Shown one piece after another: positions 1 to 6,946 of a stretch of DNA of 16,991 nt. Positions within the stretch are counted from its first letter, which is position 1. Every line of letters starts with the position of its first letter. The notes under the pieces are model-generated. The model saw only the letters and a program-made list of their open reading frames with translations, was not told the DNA's origin and did no database searches. The stretch comes from Euryarchaeota archaeon TMED117. GTDB taxonomy: Archaea; Thermoplasmatota; Poseidoniia; Poseidoniales; Poseidoniaceae. The stretch spans positions 3,508 to 20,498 of the forward strand of contig NHFS02000022.1 of NCBI GenBank assembly GCA_002171315.2, in the 5' to 3' direction. Both the position numbers and the translations under genes were made by a program.

Positions 1-699
1 ATTGTAATCGAAGATGCTGATTATCTTGGGCATAAGCGCCAACCTCTTCTTCGCCGAATGATGGAATCAACCAGTCAAACATCCCGATTTATCTTCACCG
101 CTCAAACGCCTTCGAGACTTATCGATGCACTACGAAGCAGAACACAACACATACGCCTCTCGGCAACACCTCGAAAAACAATTGAAAAACGACTTGAAGA
201 AATATGCAAGCGTGCTGGAGTTGAATCCACACGAGGTATACTAGGCGACATAGCTCACGTAAGCGATGGCAATCTAAGGAAGGCCATTTTCACCACTGAG
301 ATGCTATCATTAAGAGATCTACTTAACGACCGAAGCAATCTTCAGAAACTCCTCAAGGCAACATCAACTAGCGATGTCCAAATCATGTTAGAAGAGGCAC
401 TTCGAGGCCGTGTTGTTGAATGGAGATGGGTCAAAGAAGGCGTCAAGAATGTACGGCAACTGAAAGGGGCAATGGGAATATATGACAAAATCATCTCCTC
501 TCAAAGTCTTGAGGCTGAAGACGTTGTTGAGCAAGCCCATCAAGTGTTGACAAGCGGACGATTAAATCTTGAAGAATCAACCCTCACTACTGCCCTGCAA
601 GCGATTGCTGGTTGTGATATGAGGCTTCGAAGATCCGCTCAAGGACGCATTCAAATTGAACACATGCTGTTTGATATCGCCAACATCAATTCATCGTAA
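1..699 (+). CDS. Replication factor C small subunit-like AAA+ clamp-loader subunit (5' end outside window)
   Basis: The reading frame is open from base 1, so the gene starts upstream of the window; 232 codons remain of a family usually about 320 residues long. RFC small subunits form the ATP-driven complex that loads the PCNA sliding clamp onto primed DNA. The visible part starts at the Walker B region (VIEDADYL), followed by the LRRMMES block that matches the LRRTME segment of RFC, then a sensor-1 region (RFIFTAQT), an SRT triplet where RFC has SRC, a sensor-2-like GNLRKAI, and the C-terminal collar helices ending in MRLRRSAQGRIQIEHML, the usual RFC C-terminal signature. Walker B reads EDAD rather than DEAD, and the usual sensor-1 Asn is Gln, so ATP hydrolysis may be weakened. 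It may be a second, non-catalytic small subunit rather than the main one. The Walker A part cannot be seen. Confidence 0.85.
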   Translation: MVIEDADYLGHKRQPLLRRMMESTSQTSRFIFTAQTPSRLIDALRSRTQHIRLSATPRKTIEKRLEEICKRAGVESTRGILGDIAHVSDGNLRKAIFTTEMLSLRDLLNDRSNLQKLLKATSTSDVQIMLEEALRGRVVEWRWVKEGVKNVRQLKGAMGIYDKIISSQSLEAEDVVEQAHQVLTSGRLNLEESTLTTALQAIAGCDMRLRRSAQGRIQIEHMLFDIANINSS

Positions 700-716
700 T
701 CTCCTTCATGGGAGGC

Positions 717-811
717 GGTTTGGCATCGATGGGCGTGTAGCACAGCTGGATAATGCATCGGCCTCCTAAGCCGAAGATCGCGGGTTCGAATCCTGCCGCG
801 CCCGCCAAACC
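717..811 (+). repeat. 8-bp inverted repeat flanking the tRNA-Arg gene
   Basis: GGTTTGGC at 717-724 is the exact reverse complement of GCCAAACC at 804-811. The right arm starts at the discriminator base and includes the CCA of the tRNA. In a precursor RNA the arms could pair and stack on the acceptor stem, with a 6-base bulge (ATCGAT, 725-730). The complementarity is seen directly; any role in processing is inference. Confidence 0.5.
731..807 (+). tRNA. tRNA-Arg (anticodon CCT)
   Basis: The sequence folds by eye into a complete cloverleaf. The acceptor stem pairs 731-737 (GGGCGTG) with 797-803 (CGCGCCC), with discriminator G804 and an encoded CCA at 805-807. The D stem pairs 740-742 with 754-756. 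The anticodon stem TCGGC/GCCGA (758-762 with 770-774) encloses the loop CTCCTAA, giving anticodon CCT at 765-767, which reads AGG arginine codons. The variable loop is AGATC. The T stem pairs 780-784 with 792-796 around the standard TTCGAAT loop. There is no intron. The gene lies 31 bases after the RFC-like stop codon on the same strand. Confidence 0.97.
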
Positions 812-847
812 TTACGATTCACATCCAATGAAGCGAAGCACACTTAT

Positions 848-2431
848 GTGGCGTTTCTCTCACAACAACTGAGCGAGATGGAACCAGAGGACGAATCCAT
901 CATCGCTCGAACGAGACGGACTCTCAAATCCCTTCCTGACCCCTATGGTCATGGTTTCTCCCGCAGCGAAGATCCGTTGGCACGAACAAGAGAGGCTTGG
1001 GAAAAGAGCGAACAGTTGAGGATGAAAAGTGGGAAAATAGCAACGAATCCCTTCTTTCTTTTTTTCAGAAACATCGTTGGATTTAGCATTGCAGGGATGT
1101 CGCTTCTGTTTGTAATCAATCCTTCATTCCTACCTTCCAACCCGCTTTTGGTGCTTTCAATTTGGCTTATTCCACTTCTAGCGGCATTCGGACCACCTAT
1201 TGCGGGAAGTGAAGCGACATGGTCTGCAGCCGAAGCAAAAATCTCTCTTCGAGAACAAGGAGGAATTGGCGACGGTAGAAGACATACTCTACGCGCCCAA
1301 CCAGGGATGGATCGTATTCTGGAAGGTCTACGGGACGGACGTCGCCAAAACAATATCAGTGCTTTTCTAGCAACAACGTCGCTTACTTTGCTCTGCTTAT
1401 CGACGTTGATTACACCAAGGACCGTGGCTTGGAATCTTCTTCTTCTCATCTCTATGACATCGGGTATAGGATTGAGTATTCACTCAATACTAACAACATT
1501 CTACGTTCGTCTACAAGCCGACTCGATGCCGTTACTGATACATTATGCTCCAACACATCACCCCACCCAACTTGGCTCTCCATTAGGGGAGTTGCTCTTC
1601 GCCCATCTTGACCCAGATTCTCAAATTGAGTGGAGTTCATGGGAAGAAAGATTCACTTCCAGTATTTTACCAGGAATTGATCCGATTCAGGCCAGAGAAC
1701 GTCTCCTTTTCCTTCTTCATCTCCATGCAACAGATGTTGTTTCATCAGAACACGTCATCGAATCACTTCGTGATTTCATGCCACCAGAGGCGATAGACCG
1801 TACTTTACTCCAAGAAGACTCTTTCTTTAATTGGAGATCCATCCAACGTTCTCTGGAACATGCAAGAGCTTGGCAACCGGGAGCCTTCCGTTTATTCGAG
1901 CGATTACAAAACGATCTTCTTACCGGATCCCCGGAAATCCTCCTTTCACCTTGGAGGATGGACATCTCCTTGGATACAATGTGTTATGATGGCTCAGGAA
2001 GTTTGTTTATTGCACTCAATAACCAAACATTTGATTCTACACACGCTCGTGTAGAAGTGCAAGTTCCAGGAGGCAAGCCTGAATCAATCAATCACAGATT
2101 CGAACTTATGCCCTGCCCGCCGCCAACAAAGTCGGTTGAATTAACACATCCTTCTGATGATGATGTGCTCGATTGGCTGCCTCGTTACCTTGAGCGAACA
2201 GTTGTACTTTGGATAAACGTGGCATGGGATAGACAATTCAAGGGAGATGCCCAAGTCCAAGTAACGCTTAGAGACGATGCAGAAACAGTCCTCGGATCTC
2301 GGATAGTGCGCACATTTGTTACGCCGAGAGAAAGCCATCAACGAGGAGATAGAATACGAGAACTTCTTCGTGCTCGGAGGTTTTCCGACCTTCCTATTCC
2401 AGAGGCACGAGGCGAATCAATTTCTGGTTGA
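848..2431 (+). CDS. Uncharacterised membrane protein with four predicted helices and a large cytoplasmic C-terminal region
   Basis: I do not recognise this 527-residue protein. It has an Arg-rich N-terminus, then two hydrophobic helix pairs at about residues 73-94 and 98-119, and 170-189 and 192-217. The 50-residue loop between the pairs is rich in Arg and Lys, so by the positive-inside rule this loop and both termini are probably cytoplasmic. Residues 230-365 look helical and charged. About 370-510 alternate like a beta-sandwich (SLFIALNN, VEVQVPGG, VQVTLRDD), followed by an Arg-rich tail. The GTG start at 848 has no clear Shine-Dalgarno; an in-frame ATG at 878 is an alternative. The frame closes with TGA at 2429-2431, overlapping a possible TTG start of the next frame. 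No enzyme motif is visible. Confidence is high that it is a gene and low for any function. Confidence 0.8.
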   Translation: MAFLSQQLSEMEPEDESIIARTRRTLKSLPDPYGHGFSRSEDPLARTREAWEKSEQLRMKSGKIATNPFFLFFRNIVGFSIAGMSLLFVINPSFLPSNPLLVLSIWLIPLLAAFGPPIAGSEATWSAAEAKISLREQGGIGDGRRHTLRAQPGMDRILEGLRDGRRQNNISAFLATTSLTLLCLSTLITPRTVAWNLLLLISMTSGIGLSIHSILTTFYVRLQADSMPLLIHYAPTHHPTQLGSPLGELLFAHLDPDSQIEWSSWEERFTSSILPGIDPIQARERLLFLLHLHATDVVSSEHVIESLRDFMPPEAIDRTLLQEDSFFNWRSIQRSLEHARAWQPGAFRLFERLQNDLLTGSPEILLSPWRMDISLDTMCYDGSGSLFIALNNQTFDSTHARVEVQVPGGKPESINHRFELMPCPPPTKSVELTHPSDDDVLDWLPRYLERTVVLWINVAWDRQFKGDAQVQVTLRDDAETVLGSRIVRTFVTPRESHQRGDRIRELLRARRFSDLPIPEARGESISG

Positions 2432-2463
2432 CCAAGCGCTTTCCTTATGGCAGGGCTTCACTT

Positions 2464-2481
2464 CCCCTCAAATATTGGGGG
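2464..2481 (+). promoter_or_regulatory. Possible leader hairpin before the flavoprotein start codon
   Basis: CCCC (2464-2467), a bulged T, and CAA (2469-2471) can pair with TTG (2475-2477) and GGGG (2478-2481) around an ATA loop. The G run is the only Shine-Dalgarno-like stretch before the ATG at 2488, so folding could mask it. The pairing is seen; a regulatory role is a guess. Confidence 0.25.
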
Positions 2482-2487
2482 TCTAAT

Positions 2488-4122
2488 ATGGAAGCATGGG
2501 ACATCGTAGTACTTGGTGACGGGCCTGCTGCTCTAACTGCAGCAGCAGAAGCTGCAAAAGGTGGCGCCAACGTCTTGATGATGAGTTCAACAGGATTAGG
2601 CGATGGCGGCAATGCTGCTATGAATGGTATTGCATGCCACATCCAAGAAGAAAGCAATCGTGGTCATCGCGAAGACACGATTCGAGCGGGAAATTTCCTC
2701 TCAGACCAAGACATTGTAGCCCAGTATACAACCGATGCACTTCGAACAGTCGACCTTCTAGAACGCCGAGGCGTAAATTTTCGTAGGGATGCAAAAGGAA
2801 TCGTAAAAGGACATCATGGTTCAGGCCATAGCAAACCACGCCTGTGCAATGCAGGAGACGCAACAATCCGAGAATGCCAACAAGTTCTGGAAGAACAATG
2901 CATGAAACACGGCGTCACCAGGAGAGGCGATCAAATCCCTCTCGAACTTGTCCATACAAACTATTCAATCAACGGAATTACAACACTCGACATGATCAAT
3001 GGCCGAGTTCTAACCGTACAATGTAAAGCACTGATTATTGCAGATGGCGGATTTGAAGGCGCATATACAACAGGTTCGACATCTCTTGGAATGGATATGG
3101 CCTATCGGGCTGGAGCTCCACTGAGAAACATGGAATTTGTCGCCCACGCCCCGCTAGGTGTCGTTGGTACAAACATGATTATTCCTCAATCTATCCTCTC
3201 CGATGGAGCTGAACTCTACACTCCTTCCGGAGCCGCCATCGATGTGTCTCCTTCCACAATGACTTCTGAAATTTGCTCCAAGATGAACGAAGCAGGCACA
3301 ACAGTACTGGACGCACGTGAACTTGGCGAACACGTTAGTTGGTGGACAACGACATTCGATCAAATCAAGCAACGCCTCGGCGTCGACATGCATCGTCAAA
3401 CCATCGAAGTTGCGCCACGACCAAACCACACCCTGGGAGGTCTTTCCACCGACGAGAACGGCAGGGTTGTTTTGCAAACATGGGCGCGATGGTTCACAGG
3501 TCTTTACGCAGCAGGAGACGCAGCATCCAGCGGACTTCATGGCTCTGATGTCCTAGCAGGCAATCGTTTATTGGAAGCAATATGCACTGGTGTTTCAGCT
3601 GGATCTCACGCCTCAGAATGGATTACAAAACGGAAATTTACTGGCGCCCCAGCACTTGAAGAATCCCTTAACATCACAGAAGCAGAACTGAGCATGCTCG
3701 GCGCAGAATCAGATGGCCCCGTTCAAAGGCTCAAACCCGTTGTTCAGCGTCTAAGCGAACTCCTGACAGCAACCCAATCTCCAGCCGTTGAAGCAACTGC
3801 GTTGTCAAATGCGTCAGAATCCCTCAACCAACTTTCGATCAGAGGCGAACAACTTCATTGCGATGAAACTTCATTGATCGCAAATCAGAATCTCCTCGAA
3901 ATATTAAGAGCTCAAGCTGCGATACGTTTAGGCCTTGCTAGCGTAAGAAGTTCTGAATTAAGAACAGAGTCACGAGGCCTCCACCAACGCTCAGATTTCC
4001 CCGAACAGGATAGCGAGCAAATCCATCACAATCTTGTTTACAATGATGGCTCAACAGGGACACTCGCTCTAAGAAAAGGGCCATCAGGAAATTGGATTCT
4101 CAACCCTACTTCTGCGGTTTGA
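2488..4122 (+). CDS. FAD-dependent oxidoreductase, SdhA/FrdA/NadB superfamily, altered substrate site
   Basis: This 544-residue protein has the domain order of succinate dehydrogenase/fumarate reductase flavoprotein subunits and L-aspartate oxidase. An N-terminal Rossmann FAD motif (VVLGDGPAA, residues 7-15) is followed by GGNAAMNGI, the HSKPR-x4-GDAT block, the second FAD segment GLYAAGDAASSGLHG (338-352), and a C-terminal helical part with ESRGLHQRSDFPE, matching the family's ESRGAHYREDFPE. There is no His at the usual covalent-FAD position, so FAD is probably non-covalent, as in NadB. Of the dicarboxylate-binding residues, the His of NHTLGG (H314) is kept, but HPTG reads APLG (221-224), the capping-domain Arg appears absent (MTSEICSK, about 258-265), and the usual NRLGxNS reads DVLAGNR. 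No iron-sulphur or membrane-anchor subunit is adjacent. The ATG at 2488 is preferred over an in-frame TTG at 2428 because the FAD motif normally starts within 10 residues. Confidence 0.82.
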   Translation: MEAWDIVVLGDGPAALTAAAEAAKGGANVLMMSSTGLGDGGNAAMNGIACHIQEESNRGHREDTIRAGNFLSDQDIVAQYTTDALRTVDLLERRGVNFRRDAKGIVKGHHGSGHSKPRLCNAGDATIRECQQVLEEQCMKHGVTRRGDQIPLELVHTNYSINGITTLDMINGRVLTVQCKALIIADGGFEGAYTTGSTSLGMDMAYRAGAPLRNMEFVAHAPLGVVGTNMIIPQSILSDGAELYTPSGAAIDVSPSTMTSEICSKMNEAGTTVLDARELGEHVSWWTTTFDQIKQRLGVDMHRQTIEVAPRPNHTLGGLSTDENGRVVLQTWARWFTGLYAAGDAASSGLHGSDVLAGNRLLEAICTGVSAGSHASEWITKRKFTGAPALEESLNITEAELSMLGAESDGPVQRLKPVVQRLSELLTATQSPAVEATALSNASESLNQLSIRGEQLHCDETSLIANQNLLEILRAQAAIRLGLASVRSSELRTESRGLHQRSDFPEQDSEQIHHNLVYNDGSTGTLALRKGPSGNWILNPTSAV

Positions 4123-4150
4123 TTATCTGTAATGGATGATTGGTCGTTCC

Positions 4151-4582
4151 ATGGCCGAGAAATCATTGTTCGAACATATATTGTCCGGCGATATCCCTTC
4201 ACACATGGTTGGTTCTGGAGAGGGGTGGTATGCCTTTCTCGATATTTTCCCAAGAAGAGAAGGCCACACGCTCGTTATTCCAACGACTGCAGTATCACGA
4301 ATTGCTGATTTGTCCACGCTGGAACGTTCACAGTTGATGGAAGGGGTTGCGGAAGTCCAACGTCTTTTGACAATAAAATTCGCAACAACAGATTTCACAA
4401 TCGTCATTCACGATGGTCCACTTGCAGGCCAAGAAGTACCTCACGTACATGCTCACGTGCTTCCACGAACAGAAAATGACTCTGGGAAGACATTGGCTGC
4501 AATGTGGCCCCCTCAAAGTCAAGATATTGACCATGAGAAACTAAGTGTCTTGGCTTCAGAACTGCGGATGGAGGGGAACTGA
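4151..4582 (+). CDS. HIT family (histidine triad) nucleotide-binding protein
   Basis: A 143-residue cytosolic protein with the full HIT layout: SLFEHILSGDIPS near the N-terminus, AFLDIFPRREGHTLVIP (28-44), and the catalytic triad HVHAH (H98, H100, H102) in the context GQEVPHVHAHVLPR. HIT hydrolases bind purine nucleotides and cleave phosphoramidate or dinucleoside-polyphosphate bonds; the exact substrate cannot be read from sequence. The ATG at 4151 gives the N-terminal spacing typical of the family. An upstream in-frame ATG at 4136 would add five residues (MIGRS). The stop codon abuts the ATG of the acyltransferase gene at 4583, so the two are probably translated from one message, though no functional link is known to me. 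Confidence 0.9.
   Translation: MAEKSLFEHILSGDIPSHMVGSGEGWYAFLDIFPRREGHTLVIPTTAVSRIADLSTLERSQLMEGVAEVQRLLTIKFATTDFTIVIHDGPLAGQEVPHVHAHVLPRTENDSGKTLAAMWPPQSQDIDHEKLSVLASELRMEGN
4570..4576 (+). promoter_or_regulatory. Shine-Dalgarno site of the acyltransferase gene
   Basis: GGAGGGG lies 6 bases before the ATG at 4583, inside the last codons of the HIT gene, and supports that start and coupled translation. Confidence 0.6.
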
Positions 4583-6205
4583 ATGGCAAAAGGAGTTGCA
4601 GACTGGGATGGAGCAGTTGATCATCGAGGAGAGGCTTTACCCGTTCTTTCTAAGTCCTCTGCGAATATGAAGATGGAGAAATTACTGAACACGCCCATGC
4701 CATCTTATGACAAAGAAACACCAGGGTCCTATTTTTGGACCAAACTCGCGTTTTTCTTTTGTCGTAGAACTGCAGCAAATCAGTTTAGAACAATTGAGTA
4801 TACAGGCACTGAAAAGATTCCATCGGACCGAGGATCACTTTGTACATCATGGCATACGAATGGGCTCATCGATCCACTCGGGATTATGTTAGCACATCCA
4901 AAGGAATTCGTAATGGGGGGGCGCCATGACCTCGTAACGCGGCCATTACTTTCTTTCTGGACTCGAAGGTTAGCGGTGCAACCAGTGGTTCGAAAAGCAG
5001 AATTGCTCCGAGGAGGCTGTTCGGAAGAAGAGGCAACGAATCTTAATGGCCGCTCACTACTCACTCTTGCCACAGGCATCTCCAGCGGTTTTGCATGTGT
5101 GCTTTTCCCTGAAGGAACAAGCCATGATCTGTCCCACATGCTCAGATTTAGAACAGGTCCAATGAGGACCGTCCTAGCAGCTGCAGCAATCGCAAAGGCG
5201 AGTGGAGACAAATGCCCAGTTCTCCAACCCGTTGGATTACATTTCAGAGTGCGCCATCATTACCGAACAGACATGTGGGTGGAATTTGGCGACCCCCATT
5301 ATCTTCCTGAAGACCAGATTCCCGAAGATCTTATCGAAGCAGTAAAACAACGGCAATGGGTCGAGCCTCCTCAAGAACTTGTTCGTTCTCTCAGAGACAA
5401 CCTCCGCCCACACCTCCATCCTCTTACGCCAAATGTATCTTCTTGGGATGAACACGGGGGCACACATCTGATTGCTCAAGTGGAATCCCGTATTGAAAAC
5501 AAACCGCTTCGGACCTGGAGAGAAGAAGTCATTGCAGCCCGAGAGGTTCGCGACAGATATCAAACAGAACTCGAGCATGTCGAATCTAAACCCGTAAAAA
5601 TTGAACATCCGGTTCTCGATCAAGGAATAGAATTACACAGAAAACTCGGTGAAAGAAATTTGGATGGACGGGATTTGAATAAGGACGCGACTGGATTGAG
5701 AAAAGGAAATCCACTTCGCTTAGTAGATGCTGCAATCCGAACGAGCGTTATGGCTGCGTTGCTCCCGATATTCATCGCCTCTCTTTCAATTCAGATGTTC
5801 TTGGGCCGGTACTTGGGTGACAGAACAGATGAAGGAGTCGATGCAAGAACAACTTATCAGTTCTTAGCTGCAATGTTTGGTTGCGTCCTCATGTGGCCGT
5901 TCATATCTCTTCTAACGACGGGTACACTGTGGTGGTTTGAGAGTGAACTTGAAACAGTTCTTTCGTTCGAATGGACTCAAATGTTTGGTGAATCCTCTGC
6001 AATGGTTGCATCAGCAATCCTCGCCGTGTATGTTTGTTCTATCCCTGCTTTTTGGTTGACTGGACGAATATTCGGATTTTGGTGGGATTCCTATGTCGAT
6101 ACAAAGAAAGCATTTCGACGTCTTACTGCCTCAAGTACCTACAAGAACGAACTGGCAGAGAAACTGACTCATCTTCGGCAAAGTTTAGTCAGCGAGAAGC
6201 GTTGA
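4583..6205 (+). CDS. Membrane-bound glycerolipid acyltransferase (PlsC/LPLAT superfamily, Gpt2/Sct1-like)
   Basis: The 540-residue protein carries two acyltransferase signatures: SWHTNGLIDPLG (H91 and D97, the HX5D spacing seen in yeast Gpt2/Sct1-type enzymes rather than the usual HX4D) and LFPEGTSHD (174-182, close to FPEGGSHD in that group), then RFRTGPMRTVLAAAA. Members move fatty acyl groups from acyl-CoA or acyl-ACP to glycerol-3-phosphate, dihydroxyacetone phosphate or lysophosphatidate at the inner membrane face. The region from about 240 to 380 is charged and probably soluble. Three hydrophobic helices follow at about 385-408, 424-448 and 473-500, then a basic tail. The start is fixed by a good Shine-Dalgarno and by abutting the HIT stop codon. 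The acceptor is not determinable. The enzyme is notable in an archaeon, whose classical lipids are ether-linked isoprenoids. Family is fairly sure; exact reaction is not. Confidence 0.85.
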   Translation: MAKGVADWDGAVDHRGEALPVLSKSSANMKMEKLLNTPMPSYDKETPGSYFWTKLAFFFCRRTAANQFRTIEYTGTEKIPSDRGSLCTSWHTNGLIDPLGIMLAHPKEFVMGGRHDLVTRPLLSFWTRRLAVQPVVRKAELLRGGCSEEEATNLNGRSLLTLATGISSGFACVLFPEGTSHDLSHMLRFRTGPMRTVLAAAAIAKASGDKCPVLQPVGLHFRVRHHYRTDMWVEFGDPHYLPEDQIPEDLIEAVKQRQWVEPPQELVRSLRDNLRPHLHPLTPNVSSWDEHGGTHLIAQVESRIENKPLRTWREEVIAAREVRDRYQTELEHVESKPVKIEHPVLDQGIELHRKLGERNLDGRDLNKDATGLRKGNPLRLVDAAIRTSVMAALLPIFIASLSIQMFLGRYLGDRTDEGVDARTTYQFLAAMFGCVLMWPFISLLTTGTLWWFESELETVLSFEWTQMFGESSAMVASAILAVYVCSIPAFWLTGRIFGFWWDSYVDTKKAFRRLTASSTYKNELAEKLTHLRQSLVSEKR

Positions 6206-6235
6206 GTTCAAATTCATCGACCGCGAGGAAGGGAC

Positions 6236-6859
6236 ATGGTGGGTAAGGAACACATCAACGATATTCGCAAATGGCTTGCCAGCGAACGTCTCGAAATTCG
6301 GGATAAAAATGATCCGCGAGCGGAAGCCCATTTCCTCATCAAATACCCTCCAGGCCCCCAAGGCCACATGTTCGCAGTCGTCGTGCCAAAAGGTCGCGAT
6401 TTGGTGTTTGTCTCAAGCATGACAAGAGTCGATCTTGGCCAACAAGAACAAATGAAAGAACACATGAAAGAAGAGTCTGAAGTGTGGAGCGAATGGGTGC
6501 ACGAATGTCGTCTGACACTGATGAAGGCCGAACTCGACTGGGGCATCCATATGGGACATGATGGTAAAGAAAAGCCAGGACCACTCCAAGCATTCAATGT
6601 GAGTCTACCAATATGGAATGATGGATTGAACAAGAATGCATTAATGCACTCTCTACGAAGACTATGGCTTGCAAAACTCAGCATGATTCATGAAATTAAA
6701 TTTGCATATGGTCCTGGAAAAGGCGAACCAGGTCCCGTTGATGATTGGGCAAATCAAGAGAAAAAATCCACTTCTATCAATATCGAGGAACCTGCAAAAA
6801 TTGAGTTCAATGACACCATGCCGTTTGGCACCGGTTTAGATCCAGAAGAGTGGGCCTGA
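6236..6859 (+). CDS. Uncharacterised soluble protein, possibly DUF2299-like
   Basis: A 207-residue protein with no signal peptide or membrane helix. The N-terminal 70 residues read as a short helix (HINDIRKWLASE) followed by beta strands (AHFLIKY, HMFAVVVPK, DLVFVSS). The middle is helical and amphipathic (QQEQMKEHMKEESEVWSEWVHE), then an AFNVSLPIW strand, another helix (NALMHSLRRLWLAKLSMIHEI) and a low-complexity acidic C-terminus. The order (short helix, beta hairpins, long helix, strand, helix) resembles the archaeal DUF2299 family as I remember it, but I could not test this. No catalytic motif is visible. The start follows GAGGAAGGG at 6225-6233, and the gene begins 30 bases after the acyltransferase stop, so it is probably in the same operon. 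Confidence 0.75.
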   Translation: MVGKEHINDIRKWLASERLEIRDKNDPRAEAHFLIKYPPGPQGHMFAVVVPKGRDLVFVSSMTRVDLGQQEQMKEHMKEESEVWSEWVHECRLTLMKAELDWGIHMGHDGKEKPGPLQAFNVSLPIWNDGLNKNALMHSLRRLWLAKLSMIHEIKFAYGPGKGEPGPVDDWANQEKKSTSINIEEPAKIEFNDTMPFGTGLDPEEWA

Positions 6860-6902
6860 GAGCAATTTCATTCTCTGATAATCTGACGCCTAAGGGGCGC
6901 GG

Positions 6903-6909
6903 TTAAGTA
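6903..6909 (+). promoter_or_regulatory. Candidate TATA-like promoter element of the surface-protein gene
   Basis: TTAAGTA lies about 40 bases before the ATG at 6947. Archaeal transcription usually starts some 25 bases after the TATA centre, which would put the transcript start near 6930 and leave a short leader holding the AGGTGAT site. Weak match, inferred from position only. Confidence 0.3.
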
Positions 6910-6936
6910 CTGGACTTGTATGGTTCAAGGTACCAC

Positions 6937-6943
6937 AGGTGAT
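6937..6943 (+). promoter_or_regulatory. Shine-Dalgarno site deciding the surface-protein start
   Basis: AGGTGAT ends 3 bases before the ATG at 6947. It favours this start over the in-frame ATG at 6920, which has no such site and would place nine extra residues before the signal peptide. Confidence 0.6.
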
Positions 6944-6946
6944 ACT

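Noticed and set aside
731..847. tRNA-Arg as an integration site for a mobile element
   Set aside because: No integrase, no repeated tRNA 3' end elsewhere in the window and no change of gene style after the tRNA.
949..1449. 166-residue open frame on the minus strand opposite the four-helix membrane protein
   Set aside because: Arg and Ser-rich translation typical of antisense to a real gene, no ribosome site, and the plus-strand frame has credible membrane helices.
3154..3540. 128-residue minus-strand open frame rich in Cys
   Set aside because: Lies fully opposite conserved FAD-binding segments of the flavoprotein; no motif pattern beyond scattered Cys.
2488..4122. Naming the flavoprotein sdhA or nadB
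   Set aside because: Key substrate-binding residues differ and no partner subunit or NAD-synthesis gene is adjacent, so a specific symbol is not justified.
6887..6899. Short inverted repeat CGCC / GGCG between the small soluble protein and the surface-protein gene as a terminator
   Set aside because: Only four base pairs and no T tract; archaeal termination does not need such a hairpin, so there is no support.
6920..6946. Upstream in-frame ATG for the surface protein
   Set aside because: It would put nine residues before a standard signal peptide, lacks a ribosome site and falls only 11 bases after the TATA-like element.
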